Assembly: GCA_002373045.1 (NCBI GenBank)
Contig: DFHU01000022.1
Span: 1-64,000, forward strand
Length of the DNA: 64,000 bases
DNA from: Pseudoselenomonas ruminantium
Lineage (GTDB): Bacteria; Bacillota; Negativicutes; Selenomonadales; Selenomonadaceae
Reading direction: 5' to 3'
Shown here: in pieces, positions 25,650 through 34,957 of the stretch
Position numbering within the stretch: position 1 is the stretch's first letter
Layout of the letters: every line of letters starts with the position of its first letter
Program-made: the position numbers and the translations under genes
Notes under the pieces: generated by a model
The model's input: the letters and a program-made list of their open reading frames with translations, nothing else
What the model was told of the DNA's origin: nothing
The model's database searches: none

Positions 25650-26105
25650 ATGGCAAATTTAGAGGATTTGAAAGAACAGGCCAAACGGAAGGTTGAAGCG
25701 GAGATGACGGAGCCGGATTCTCCCATCGGGCAGATTGGTATGATATGCCTGACATGGATTGATTATGCAGATAATGCGGCAGAGATGATTTTGGGAGAAG
25801 GGAAAACGCTGGCCGGCGCTTATGAAGAAATCCGCAAATATGCGCAAAAAAATCAGAAAAGCGGTCAGACGTGCGTAGAACCGACAAAGACATTCGAGCT
25901 GGTATTGGAATATTTCGGGCAGGATGATCCCAAAGGCATCATTGAGGGCGGCCTTATGTATAGGTGTATGATGGCGGCGGCAGCCAGCTTCAAGCCCTAT
26001 AACATGAATGGACCCGAACCGCCTGCCCCTGTACCTGTACCGCAAAAAACGCAACCGGGCGCGGATTTGATGGCAGCCCTCAACGCATTGAGCCTGGAGG
26101 ATTAA
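25650..26105 (+). CDS. PcfK-like protein
   Basis: 151 residues, acidic, helical, with IGMICLTWIDYADNAAEMIL and a proline-rich tail (PEPPAPVPVPQKTQPG). Position directly before a PcfJ-type gene supports the PcfK assignment; such pairs occur on conjugative plasmids and in prophages, with unknown function. The coding sequence contains the 20-bp repeat at 26050-26069 shared with the terminase leader. Confidence 0.55.
   Translation: MANLEDLKEQAKRKVEAEMTEPDSPIGQIGMICLTWIDYADNAAEMILGEGKTLAGAYEEIRKYAQKNQKSGQTCVEPTKTFELVLEYFGQDDPKGIIEGGLMYRCMMAAAASFKPYNMNGPEPPAPVPVPQKTQPGADLMAALNALSLED
26050..26069. repeat. 20-bp repeat, copy inside the PcfK-like gene
   Basis: CGCAACCGGGCGCGGATTTG, identical to 31461-31480 and close to 14456-14475. 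Confidence 0.6.
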
Positions 26106-26109
26106 AGCT

Positions 26110-27794
26110 ATGGCAGGAAAGAATGTGCCCAAAACGGTTTCTGAGGTGCTGGAACATTTCCGGCCATTGGAGCAGGAGCCGGATGTGGTGGAAATGGTCC
26201 GGGAGGAAATGAACGTACATTTCTTTGTAGATGATGAGGCCTACAGGCATAAAGCATGGTGTAGCCATTGCAGGGAATGGGTGGATTTAAAAAAATCCAA
26301 GCATAGGGCTGTGACAACCTGCCCTAATTGCGGGGAACAGGGGGACGTAATCCATACCTGGCGCGGCTATAAAAACTTAGTCGACAGAACCCTGACATAT
26401 ATCTATAGCAAATCCGCCAAATCTTCGGAGGACACCATCACGGCGCGGGCGGTTTATATGGAGTGCCGCTGGTATCAGGAAAACGCACAGCATACCACCT
26501 ATACGCTACCATGGGATATAGTCACTTACATGGCAGTGGACAGCTATTATGTATTTGTCTACGGGCAGGGAGCGGTACAGACAAGACCAGTCAATAATTC
26601 CCGCCATAGCGCGCGATTCGGTGGAGCTCAACAAACGATAAGCAAATCCATAAATGACAGATTAAGTGTATACGCTAACGGTTGCTTTGGTCAGCCCAGA
26701 CATATAACACTTGCCGTTGACGAGGACAGCATAGACGAGGCAGTGAAAGACACGCCGTTCCGTTATGTCTGGGATGAAATCAGCGGCAGCTTCACTGACC
26801 GGGGAACCATGAGGGCATACATACAGGTTTTCAGCAAAATTGCAAAGTACCCTTCGCGGTGGAGGCGTTGGCAAAAATGGGAAGCCCTACCCGTGATTGG
26901 TTATACCAGTTGACAGAGGGCGGGCGTACAGCGGGCGGCTTAATTAACTGGCGGGGCAAGACTCTTGGCAAGGTTTTTCGTTACAATCTGTCCAAAGAGG
27001 AAAAAGCATGGCTAAGAACAGCAGGAGCCACACAGATATATGTCGGTAGCCTGTTCGAGGCGTGGGCATGGTTGCGAAAACAGGGCAATATGAGTATCAC
27101 CATGATGGATATAGATAAGTATTGTATGTGGGATATTGCAGCCATGAAAAAAGCGCAGGAAGTAATCAGCCTGCCGCGCCTGATGCGCTACCTTGACCGC
27201 CAACAGAAAGAACATTCGCACCATGTCAGGATTACTTTAGGTATCTATCTTGACTATCTGAACGATTGCCGGGAACTGGGGGCGGACATGACCAAGAAAT
27301 CCGTTTTTATGCCTCGTGACCTGGTAGAGGCCCATGATGCCCTGAACCGGGAAATCCGGCAGATAAGGGAATTGCAGCGCGAAGAAGAAGAACTCAAAAA
27401 ATCCCGAGGCAGAAAGCGGCAGGCTGGGCAGAAAAACAAGCTCTATAAGAAACTCAGGAAGAAAATTCTGCAACAGTATGCTTTTGAAGCAGACGGCATG
27501 ATGATTTATGTCCCCAAGAAGCTAGAAGAACTCATAGACGAAGGTATAGCCATGCACAGCTGCGTGGGCGGCTATGTTGACCGGGTAGCAGAAGGAAGAA
27601 CTATTGTTGTATTTATCCGTTCGGTGGCAGACCATAGGGAGCGTATTGGTACTATGGAAATCAGTCGGGACGGAACCAGCATTATACAGGCACGAGCAAA
27701 ATATAATCAGGATTTGCCGCCGGAGGCAGCAGATTTTGTCCGGAAGTTCAAAGAAATCAAAATAGATAAGATTATTAGGAGGAAATCCGCATGA
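26110..27794 (+). pseudogene. PcfJ-like gene split by a frameshift
   Basis: The first frame (26110-26913) carries a zinc ribbon (CSHC...CPNC) and ends in atypical SRWRRWQKW. The second frame (to 27794) continues the protein and carries the PcfJ signature AMHSCVGGYVDRVAEG. The join is at 26848-26853, where TACCCTTC lacks one base: adding one C would give YPFAVEAL and an intact product of about 560 residues. It may be a decay mutation, a sequencing error in a C run, or much less likely a recoding site. Confidence 0.75.
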
Positions 27795-28846
27795 TGGAAA
27801 ATATGGAAAATATGCCGGCAGCGGCAGCAGAAAACAACGTTATGGAAACCAATGAGCAGAAACTGGCCCGTCTGGCTACTGAAATTAACACGATAAAAGC
27901 ACAGGTGCAGGCGGTGGTACAGAATGCCACACTGGAAATCGGCCAGCGACTGGTTCAGGCGAAAGCGGCTGTACCACATGGATTGTGGGGAAAATGGCTT
28001 AGTGAGTCTGTGGATTATTCGGAACGTACAGCGCAAATGCTCATAAGCACATTTGAGCGATTCGGCAATGGACAGCAAAAACTTTTTGGGGCAAGTGTTG
28101 ACCCGGAGCTGGTAGCGCAGCTCAACCGTTCCCAGCTGTTCACGCTCATGTCCATTAAGAATGAAGATGAGTGTATCGCTTTTATGGAGGAACACCGGGA
28201 AGACCTGCCGGACATGTCCAAACGAGATTTGGAAAAGGCCATTCGGGAACGTGATCAGGCGCGGCAGGATTTAGATGCGTGGCGGACACAATGCGCCGAC
28301 CTGACCGATAAGGCTGACAAGGCGGCACAAAAGGCAGAAAAGCTCAAGGCAGAACTGGCCAAACTTAAGGCCGACACGGCGGCGGGCGGCGAGGAAGTCG
28401 AAAAGCTCAAAGCTGAAAACGAAAAATTGCAGAAATCGCTTGACCTGGAAAAAAGCCACGCTGTCGGTTCATATAATGATGCCATTGAAGCTCAGCGGCA
28501 GCTTTGTGAGGAACGGGCTAAATATGAAGAACAAATCAAGATACTCAAAGAAGCTCAGGAAAATGCTGATAGTGAGGAATTACATCGGGTGCAGGTAGAG
28601 TCAGCAGCTAGGGCCGGGCGGATTAAAGACCTCGAAAAAGAATTGGAGAACCTGAAAAAAGCACAGCCTGCCTCAACGGTGGAGATTAGTCAAGGGGAAA
28701 AAGACTTTGGCAGGCACTTTGAGAACTGCAAGGCCGAATTTACTGCCCTTATGAATGCCATGGGAACCATACCGGCAGAAAATCAGGATAAGTGCCGGGG
28801 AAAGATGCGTAAAATGCTGGACCTTATGAACCAGCTGATAGGCTAG
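27791..28846 (+). CDS. DUF3102 protein with long coiled coil
   Basis: 351 residues. Residues 45-90 match DUF3102 (TLEIGQRLVQAKAAVPHGLW, then SVDYSERTAQ), a domain found in phage and plasmid proteins that resembles ParB-linked regions. A coiled coil from about 155 to 300 (KAEKLKAELAKLKADTAAGG) follows. It may bind DNA or organise replication. AGGAGG precedes the start, which overlaps the pcfJ stop. Confidence 0.75.
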   Translation: MMENMENMPAAAAENNVMETNEQKLARLATEINTIKAQVQAVVQNATLEIGQRLVQAKAAVPHGLWGKWLSESVDYSERTAQMLISTFERFGNGQQKLFGASVDPELVAQLNRSQLFTLMSIKNEDECIAFMEEHREDLPDMSKRDLEKAIRERDQARQDLDAWRTQCADLTDKADKAAQKAEKLKAELAKLKADTAAGGEEVEKLKAENEKLQKSLDLEKSHAVGSYNDAIEAQRQLCEERAKYEEQIKILKEAQENADSEELHRVQVESAARAGRIKDLEKELENLKKAQPASTVEISQGEKDFGRHFENCKAEFTALMNAMGTIPAENQDKCRGKMRKMLDLMNQLIG

Positions 28847-28865
28847 AAAATGGAGGCGTTTTCAA

Positions 28866-29444
28866 ATGGGAAATTTTGCAAAGCAGATGAAGCGCAAGCA
28901 GCTGCAGAAATCCAATAAGGGAGCAGCTCAGGTCATGAGACAAGCCGGCAGGGCAGATAAGCAGGTAATGACCGCCTATGAACGGCAGAATGTTACTGAT
29001 ATGCTCACTGAAATAAATACGGCTCGAGATTTAACGATTATTTTCTTTGTGGCAGCACATCGAATCTTTGGATTCGCTGGAAAACGGCTCAAGCGGCTAG
29101 TAGAAAAGATGGGGTCACATATCGAGTGTATCCGGCAGGGCTATGTCACGGTGAGAGATATTGAGAAAATCCTTGAGGAAGAGGCCCACATGGTCATTGA
29201 CCATAAGGACATAAAGAAGGTTTCCCGTACCCGTTCCATAAAATGGAGGGTACAGGGAGAAATGACAGCAGCCTTCCTGATTTCATTATTGGATGGTTGG
29301 GGATATAAGAAGGTACGGTTGGAGCGAGTGTATGAAGAAGCTGCCCGGATTGCAGACGGGCTTGCCACAAAAGAATTTACCATGGAAGATTTGAAAGAAC
29401 TACTGACAGGTGAAGCTCACTATACAAACGAGGCAGTGGCATGA
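28866..29444 (+). CDS. hypothetical early phage protein
   Basis: 192 residues with a very basic N terminus (KQMKRKQLQKSNKG) and a hydrophobic stretch (LTIIFFVAAHRIFGFAGKRL), then helical. No domain recognised. Its place between the DUF3102 and MazG-like genes suggests a role in DNA metabolism or control. Confidence 0.6.
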   Translation: MGNFAKQMKRKQLQKSNKGAAQVMRQAGRADKQVMTAYERQNVTDMLTEINTARDLTIIFFVAAHRIFGFAGKRLKRLVEKMGSHIECIRQGYVTVRDIEKILEEEAHMVIDHKDIKKVSRTRSIKWRVQGEMTAAFLISLLDGWGYKKVRLERVYEEAARIADGLATKEFTMEDLKELLTGEAHYTNEAVA

Positions 29445-29467
29445 TGGTTAAATAATCAGGAGGAAAT

Positions 29468-29995
29468 ATGATGGATAAGAAAACACTGATAGACAAGGTA
29501 AAAGAATGTGAAGCCTTTGAGACAGAAAATAGAATGGGGAAAATTTACGAAGCCAGAGCAAAGGCCAAAGCAATACAGGAAGCAGAAAGAAAGTCTTTTG
29601 AAGAATATAACAGAGGATTCATAGATGGCTTTCAGGATGGCTACGGCAGCGCTGTTGATGCGTTGGAAGATACGCTTAGAAACTGTGATGGTGAGGTGGA
29701 GGCTGAAAAAAGCGAAGCGCCCAGCAATGACCTGCCTTTGCCGGTAGTGAGAGTTGGGAATAGAGAAATGAAACGCTGCAGTACAGTTGATTGGCTGGCC
29801 AAGGTAATAGAAGAAGTAAGCGAAGTAGGAACGGCAAAAAATGAGCCATGTATGGTTGAAGAGATAGCTGATTTTATAACCGTAGGCATATCATGGCTGA
29901 ACGCTCTGGGCTATAACGAGCAAGCCAGAGCAAAGATTTTTCGGGCGGTTAATGCCAAGAACCGGGCCAGAGGCTATTTAGGTGATAAATCATGA
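29468..29995 (+). CDS. MazG-like nucleotide pyrophosphohydrolase
   Basis: 175 residues. After a Lys/Glu-rich 90-residue region, the C-terminal half shows the all-alpha NTP pyrophosphatase pattern: KVIEEVSEVG, MVEEIADFITVG (acidic metal ligands) and VNAKNRARGYL. Such enzymes hydrolyse dNTPs or alarmone-type nucleotides and are common in phages. The last bases overlap the start of a 55-residue gene. Confidence 0.75.
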   Translation: MMDKKTLIDKVKECEAFETENRMGKIYEARAKAKAIQEAERKSFEEYNRGFIDGFQDGYGSAVDALEDTLRNCDGEVEAEKSEAPSNDLPLPVVRVGNREMKRCSTVDWLAKVIEEVSEVGTAKNEPCMVEEIADFITVGISWLNALGYNEQARAKIFRAVNAKNRARGYLGDKS

Positions 29996-30159
29996 GCAAA
30001 ATGCGAAGGCGAATTTTAGGGCACACGGAAACGATGGGCTATACAAAGTTGGAGAGCCTTGACTGGTGTCTGCGGACAATCAACCGCAAACGGCGTGTTA
30101 TAGGTAAGGCGGAACTCAGAAAGAGGCTGGCCAAGGATTTAGCAAAGGTAAAGGAATGA
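29992..30159 (+). CDS. small basic early protein
   Basis: 55 residues, MSKMRRRILGHTETMGYTKL..., ending RKRLAKDLAKVKE. The start overlaps the MazG-like stop (ATGA), which indicates coupled translation. A positive charge suggests nucleic-acid binding. No family recognised. Confidence 0.55.
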   Translation: MSKMRRRILGHTETMGYTKLESLDWCLRTINRKRRVIGKAELRKRLAKDLAKVKE

Positions 30160-30178
30160 CGGATGAAGAGTTGGGGAC

Positions 30179-30595
30179 GTGAAGAAGATGAAGAAAATTA
30201 AGACTAATATGTGTGATTGCTGCAAAGAAATTTGGAATCAATGCAATATCAGTGAAGTAAGTTTGGGAGAACGCAGCCTCTATTTATGCCCAGATTGTTT
30301 TAAGGAATTTAAAGCTCTAACGAATCTACCAGAATCCTATCTGATGATTTCAGAGTTTGAAAAAGACAATGATGAAAGAAGAGTTGACGTCAAAATTAAA
30401 AATTTGACCGTAGAAGATATTTGCTTTTCGGTTGGTGCGTTATTGAGGGAAATAACTGAAGAAAATTTCGATAATAAATTAGAGAGGCTGTTTTTCAAAT
30501 TGCAAGCCGTACAAGATATTTGTACAATGCTCGATTTGAAACCAATAGCAAAAAGTATTGAAAATGCAATAAATCAAGCAAAGAAACTGCAATAA
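30179..30595 (+). CDS. zinc-ribbon early protein
   Basis: About 138 residues. Two Cys pairs (CDCC and CPDC, about 25 residues apart) make a probable zinc ribbon; the rest is acidic and helical. The start could be GTG 30179 or ATG 30188. Last gene of the early operon, ending 13 bp before a terminator. Function unknown. Confidence 0.55.
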   Translation: MKKMKKIKTNMCDCCKEIWNQCNISEVSLGERSLYLCPDCFKEFKALTNLPESYLMISEFEKDNDERRVDVKIKNLTVEDICFSVGALLREITEENFDNKLERLFFKLQAVQDICTMLDLKPIAKSIENAINQAKKLQ

Positions 30596-30608
30596 AATAT
30601 TTTTGTAG

Positions 30609-30634
30609 CGGGCGGCGCATAACCGCCCGTTTTT
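30609..30634 (+). terminator. early operon terminator
   Basis: CGGGCGG/CCGCCCG stem, 7-nt loop, TTTTT. It closes the early operon before the late regulator gene. Confidence 0.85.
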
Positions 30635-30692
30635 GCTGTGTTCTTCAAGATAATGTGGTAAAATAATAACAGAGGTTTAGGGAGGGCACATC

Positions 30693-31208
30693 ATGGAGAG
30701 TAAAAAGAAATACAAGAATTTTATTCAGACCACAAGAAGCTATCTGAAGCATTTACGACAGTTTCGGATAGCGACGGAGAACATGCGAGAACAGCTGGCC
30801 CTTTGGCGTAAGGAATTGCAGGACATCGATGCTTTTATAGCGGCGCCCATTGCGCAGTATGGGGGCGGCACGGGACATGGGACGGCAGAATTAAACAGCG
30901 TGGAAGCTGCTGCTGCCCGTCGTGAAAAGTTGCTTCCCTGCATTGAACGCACTGAAAAAGAACTGGATAAGGTGGAGCATATCATCAATACTATAGGCAG
31001 ATCCATGACGGTGCTAGATACAGAAGAATTGCTGCTGCTGGAAGGCCATTACATAAAGGGTCAAAGCTGGCGTGAGATATCGGATAACCTGTATATTTCC
31101 GAGAAGTGGGCGGCTGAAAAAGGCGGCAGGGCCATCAAGAAACTGGCAGAAGCAATGTTTGCGGATATGGTCAGCAGACACCAGCTTTCCTTCATATTTG
31201 CAAGCTGA
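30693..31208 (+). CDS. ArpU/RinA-like late transcription regulator
   Basis: 171 residues. The C-terminal part is a sigma-region-4-like HTH: LEGHYIKGQSWREISDNLYI followed by SEKWAAEKGGRAIKKLAE. Proteins of this group sit just before the terminase genes and switch on late transcription. A TAAAAT at about 30656-30661 may be its -10. Immediately downstream, GGAAAA repeats at 11-12 bp spacing precede a TATAAT with no -35, the expected layout of its target promoter. Confidence 0.8.
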   Translation: MESKKKYKNFIQTTRSYLKHLRQFRIATENMREQLALWRKELQDIDAFIAAPIAQYGGGTGHGTAELNSVEAAAARREKLLPCIERTEKELDKVEHIINTIGRSMTVLDTEELLLLEGHYIKGQSWREISDNLYISEKWAAEKGGRAIKKLAEAMFADMVSRHQLSFIFAS

Positions 31209-31239
31209 CTGTGGATAACTTATGAAATCTGTGGATGAA

Positions 31240-31294
31240 ACAGGAAAATCACAGGAAAACAACAGGAAAAAAGTACGGAAAACCGATGTATAAT
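31240..31294 (+). promoter_or_regulatory. probable activator-dependent late promoter
   Basis: GGAAAA recurs at 31243, 31254, 31265 and 31277; the first three lie within ACAGGAAAA and the fourth within TACGGAAAA. Spacing is one helical turn. TATAAT follows at 31289-31294 and there is no -35 match at the right distance. This fits binding of the late regulator along one face of the DNA upstream of a weak promoter. Confidence 0.6.
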
Positions 31295-31417
31295 AGTATC
31301 ATAAAGTTTTGGGCAAAAGCCCGAGACTCCCACTTAAATCCTCTAAATTGGAAAATTCCCCTAAGAAGACGGCGAAGCTATAAGCTAGCCGCCTTTTACT
31401 TTGATATAGGCAGGACG
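31295..31417 (+). other. late leader without a gene
   Basis: About 120 bp with no convincing coding frame. It contains a hairpin GGCGAAGCT/AGCTAGCC near 31370-31393. A packaging (pac or cos) signal could lie here or in the next 100 bp, next to the terminase genes; this is inference from position. Confidence 0.3.
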
Positions 31418-31448
31418 AGCACTTTGCAGATTTGCAGAGTGCTTTTTT
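31418..31448 (+). terminator. terminator in the late leader
   Basis: AGCACT and AGTGCT with an inner TGCA/TGCA pair, followed by TTTTTT. It lies between the late promoter and the terminase small-subunit gene, so late transcription must pass it or it acts as an attenuator. Confidence 0.7.
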
Positions 31449-31460
31449 GATGGGCATAAC

Positions 31461-31480
31461 CGCAACCGGGCGCGGATTTG
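31461..31480. repeat. 20-bp repeat, copy before terminase
   Basis: CGCAACCGGGCGCGGATTTG, identical to the copy in the PcfK-like gene. It lies just upstream of terS. Confidence 0.6.
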
Positions 31481-31523
31481 TGGATTGATGGCAAATTCGC
31501 CGCCTGGTGGGCGGCTGGAAAGG

Positions 31524-32081
31524 ATGATTTTTGTATGGGCGGTGGTGGATGATGTGAAGGAACAGAAACTAACGGCGCGGCAAAGCCTCTTTGTAAATTA
31601 TTACATCGAGACAGGCAACGCTACAGAGGCCGCTCGCCGGGCTGGATACAGCGAGAAGTATGCCAACACCAACGCTGGAAAAATACTACAAAATACTACA
31701 ATCAAAAAGGCCATCACCGCGCGGATGAAGCAGCGAGAGAAGAAAAGCATTGCCAAAGCCGATGAGGTGCTGGCATTTCTTACAAAGGTTTTGCGTGGGC
31801 AGGTAAAAGATGAGCAGATAGTAGTGTTAGGCACTGGCGGAGGGAAAAGCCGGGCCGTCAAGGAGGAAGTGAAGGTTTCTTCCCGGGACAGGCTAAAGGC
31901 GGCAGAGCAGCTGCTCAAACGGTACCCAGCTACGCTGGATAAGGCCGAACAGAAAGCACGCATTAAGAAGCTGGAAGCCGACCTCAAAGCTATGGAGGCA
32001 GAAAAGGCGGTAGCGGCTGATGATGTGGTAATCGTAGATGATTGGATGTGTGAGAATGACAACGAAAATACATCTTCCTGA
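31524..32081 (+). CDS. terS: terminase small subunit, XtmA type
   Basis: About 185 residues. The N-terminal HTH is typical (KLTARQSLFVNYYIETGNAT then EAARRAGYSEKYA); a lysine-rich coiled region follows. It recognises phage DNA for packaging. The start is uncertain: ATG 31524, GTG 31554 (closest to family starts) and TTG 31485 are all open. The end overlaps terL by 26 bp. Confidence 0.85.
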   Translation: MIFVWAVVDDVKEQKLTARQSLFVNYYIETGNATEAARRAGYSEKYANTNAGKILQNTTIKKAITARMKQREKKSIAKADEVLAFLTKVLRGQVKDEQIVVLGTGGGKSRAVKEEVKVSSRDRLKAAEQLLKRYPATLDKAEQKARIKKLEADLKAMEAEKAVAADDVVIVDDWMCENDNENTSS

Positions 32082-33303
32082 TATTGTGGCACCGCATTTC
32101 AAGGAGCTCCATATAGATATTCAGAAACATGGCCATACATTCTATTGGGAAGAAGGCGGCCGGGGTTCCACAAAATCATCCCATATAAGCGTGGAAATAC
32201 CCTTGCTCCTGCTCAAACACCCAAACTGTCACGCTGTTATCCTGCGCAAGGTCGGGAATACCATCAAAAACAGCGTATATCCGCAGATGCAATGGGCAAT
32301 TGATAAGCTGGGACTAACAAGCCGGTTCAAGTTCAAAACAAGCCCCCACGAAATCACCTACAAAAAGACAGGCCAAAAGATTCTTTTCATGGGCGTGGAT
32401 GATCCACAAAAAATCAAGTCGATAAAACTGCCTTTTGGCTATATCGGGATTTGCTGGTGTGAGGAGCTTGACCAGTTCGATGGCATGGAGGAAATCCGAA
32501 ACCTCAATCAGTCGCTTTTGCGTGGCGGCGATGCGTATTGGTGGTTTGGTTCATTCAATCCGCCCAAAAGTCAAAACAACTGGGTCAATGAGGAGAAACT
32601 ACTGGAGGACGCTGACCGGCTTATCCATCATTCAGATTATCGAGGAGTACCAGTCGAATGGTTAGGGCAGCGTTTCATTGATGAGGCAGAAAAGCTCAAA
32701 GCCAAGAACCTGCGCAGTTATGAACATGAATATCTGGGGAAAGTCACCGGCACGGGCGGCGCTGTCTTTGAGAATGTCGAAGATATGGAAATGACCGACG
32801 AGCAGTTAAGTCAATTTGACCGGCTATATTATGGGCTTGACTACGGCTTTGCAGTTGACCCTTTGGCATTTCTTTGTATCTACTATGATTCAAAGCATGA
32901 GGATGTGTATATCTTTGATGAGATATACCAGCAGAAACTTTCAAACAGTAAGGCCGTGGAGCTGATAAAGCCGAAAGCGGCTTTTAGGCGAGTAATTGCC
33001 GATTCTGCTGAACCTAAGAGCATTGCTGAAATGCGAGGCATGGGGCTGAATATTACAGGGGCGCGAAAGGGGCCTGATTCCGTAGACCATGGCATTAAGT
33101 GGCTGCAGGATAGGGCGCACATCTACATCGACAAGCGCCGGTGCCCGAACACCTATAAGGAATTTGTCATGTATGAGTATGAGAAAAACCGTCAGGGGCA
33201 ATTTATCAGCGCCTACCCGGACGCTAATAACCATGCGATAGACGCTGCACGCTACGGGTTGAGCGAAGCTATGCGGGCGGGTGGCGTGAGAGTATTCAAG
33301 TAA
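32056..33303 (+). CDS. terL: terminase large subunit, PBSX type
   Basis: About 415 residues. The ATPase is marked by EEGGRGSTKSSHIS (Walker A-like) and GICWCEELDQF (Walker B). The nuclease has acidic residues in YYGLDYGFAVDP, VIADSAEP and DANNHAIDAARYGL. It pumps DNA into the procapsid and cuts it. The ATG at 32056 is preferred to one at 32038. It is complete and shows no damage. Confidence 0.93.
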   Translation: MTTKIHLPDIVAPHFKELHIDIQKHGHTFYWEEGGRGSTKSSHISVEIPLLLLKHPNCHAVILRKVGNTIKNSVYPQMQWAIDKLGLTSRFKFKTSPHEITYKKTGQKILFMGVDDPQKIKSIKLPFGYIGICWCEELDQFDGMEEIRNLNQSLLRGGDAYWWFGSFNPPKSQNNWVNEEKLLEDADRLIHHSDYRGVPVEWLGQRFIDEAEKLKAKNLRSYEHEYLGKVTGTGGAVFENVEDMEMTDEQLSQFDRLYYGLDYGFAVDPLAFLCIYYDSKHEDVYIFDEIYQQKLSNSKAVELIKPKAAFRRVIADSAEPKSIAEMRGMGLNITGARKGPDSVDHGIKWLQDRAHIYIDKRRCPNTYKEFVMYEYEKNRQGQFISAYPDANNHAIDAARYGLSEAMRAGGVRVFK

Positions 33304-33315
33304 GGAGGTGAGTGA

Positions 33316-34722
33316 ATGGAAATTGAAGCAGCCAAAAAGCTGATTGATAAGTATATACAGGGCCATGCTGATTTTATGGCGCGGGCGGCTGAAGGGGAAA
33401 GATATTATCGTGTACAAAACGACATTATATTTCGCAAGCCAAAACATAAGGATGACACCCGGCAGGCAGAAAATCCCCTGCGGAATGCGGATAACAAAAT
33501 ACCGTTTTCCTTCTACCAGCTATTAGTCAATCAGAAAGCCGGCTATATGTTCACAGCTCCGCCGCTGTTCGATACAGGCAGCGAAGCGTTGAACAAAGCC
33601 GTAGCGGAGGCCTTGGGCGATAGATACGCGCAGAAGGTAAAAGAACTGTGTATCAATGCCAGTAATGCGGGGGTAGCGTGGCTGCATTACTGGATAGATG
33701 AGCAGAAGGGATTTTGCTATGGCGTTGTCCCTAGTTTTCAGATTGTGCCGGTATGGAGCCGCAAGCTGGATAAAAAGCTGTTAGCCGTCTTGCGTGTATA
33801 TAAAGACTTCGACGAGAACGGTGACGAGTGGGACATATACGAGTATTGGACAGATACCGCATGTGAAGCTTTCCGGAAACGTGGGGCAGACAGTTTTGAT
33901 GATCTGACCTATTGCCCCATGTTTACAGATTTCTACACGGCCGGGCTGACCGATGCAGAGAACAGGATGATACACAACTTCGGACGGGTGCCATTTATCC
34001 CCTTCTTCAACAATAACATTGCCACCCGTGACCTCGATGCGGTGAAGGGGCTTATCGACACCTACGACAAGACCTTCAGCGGCTTTGTGGACGATTTGGA
34101 GGATATACAGGAGGTTATCCTGGTACTAACCAATTACGGCGGGCAGGATATGAAGCAATTCCTGTCAGACCTCAAATATTACAAATCCATACAGGTTGAT
34201 TCTGCTGGAGATGGTGACAAGAGCGGCGTTTCCACCCTCAACATCGATATCCCGGTGGAAGCACGGGACAAACTGCTGGAGCTGACCCGCAAAGCTATCT
34301 TTGATACCGGGCAGGGCATTGATCCGCAGCAACAGGGGCTGGATTCAACCAGTGGCGAGGCCATGAAGTTTTTATATGCTTTGCTGGAGATTAAAGCAGG
34401 GCTTATGGAGACTGAATTTAAGATAGGGCTTGCCGAACTTGTCCGGGCCATTTGTCGTGTACATGGGCAGGAGCCTGGGCAAATTGTCCAGACATGGACA
34501 CGCACCAGCATCCGCAATGATGCAGAACTGGCCTCCATGTGCTCTGATTCAGTGGGGGTTATCTCCAAGAAAACCATCATCAAGAACCATCCGTTTGTGG
34601 AGGATGCCGAAAAGGAACTCGAACAAATCGAAAAAGAAAGGCAGGCAGAAATGGAAGCGGCCAATATCTACGGCAATGACCTGCTGGATGACGATAAGAA
34701 AGGAGGTGACGAAGATGTATGA
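33316..34722 (+). CDS. portal protein, SPP1 gp6-like
   Basis: 468 residues. The pattern DNKIPFSFYQLLVNQKAGYM and the long acidic C terminus (NDLLDDDKKGGDEDV) are those of SPP1-type portals, which form the dodecameric DNA gate at a capsid vertex. It lies 12 bp behind terL. Confidence 0.9.
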   Translation: MEIEAAKKLIDKYIQGHADFMARAAEGERYYRVQNDIIFRKPKHKDDTRQAENPLRNADNKIPFSFYQLLVNQKAGYMFTAPPLFDTGSEALNKAVAEALGDRYAQKVKELCINASNAGVAWLHYWIDEQKGFCYGVVPSFQIVPVWSRKLDKKLLAVLRVYKDFDENGDEWDIYEYWTDTACEAFRKRGADSFDDLTYCPMFTDFYTAGLTDAENRMIHNFGRVPFIPFFNNNIATRDLDAVKGLIDTYDKTFSGFVDDLEDIQEVILVLTNYGGQDMKQFLSDLKYYKSIQVDSAGDGDKSGVSTLNIDIPVEARDKLLELTRKAIFDTGQGIDPQQQGLDSTSGEAMKFLYALLEIKAGLMETEFKIGLAELVRAICRVHGQEPGQIVQTWTRTSIRNDAELASMCSDSVGVISKKTIIKNHPFVEDAEKELEQIEKERQAEMEAANIYGNDLLDDDKKGGDEDV

Positions 34723-34897
34723 GATGCTTTGTGCTTATGCCAAAAAGTTCGGGAAGGATTTCCCGATTTCGGCGGTAATGGGAAATTCCAATGAAAACGG
34801 CGTAATTCAGTTGGTGCAGAAATGCATTAACGAAGGCAAACCATTCAAGAAGCCTGCAGAGGAAAAAACGAAACCGGATGCGGATGCGGAGAAATAA
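34715..34897 (+). CDS. small protein between portal and scaffold
   Basis: 60 residues, MYEMLCAYAKKFGKDFPISA..., with a Lys/Asp-rich end. AGGAGGTGA lies nine bases before the ATG, which overlaps the portal stop. No family recognised. Confidence 0.6.
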   Translation: MYEMLCAYAKKFGKDFPISAVMGNSNENGVIQLVQKCINEGKPFKKPAEEKTKPDADAEK

Positions 34898-34957
34898 TAA
34901 CAAAACTCCGATTCGTGGACAGGTAACCACGTAAAAAACCGGATAGGAGAGAAAAAT

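Noticed and set aside
30693..31208. Host-type sigma factor
   Set aside because: Only a region-4-like HTH is present, the protein is short, and it stands directly before terminase, which fits a phage late regulator.
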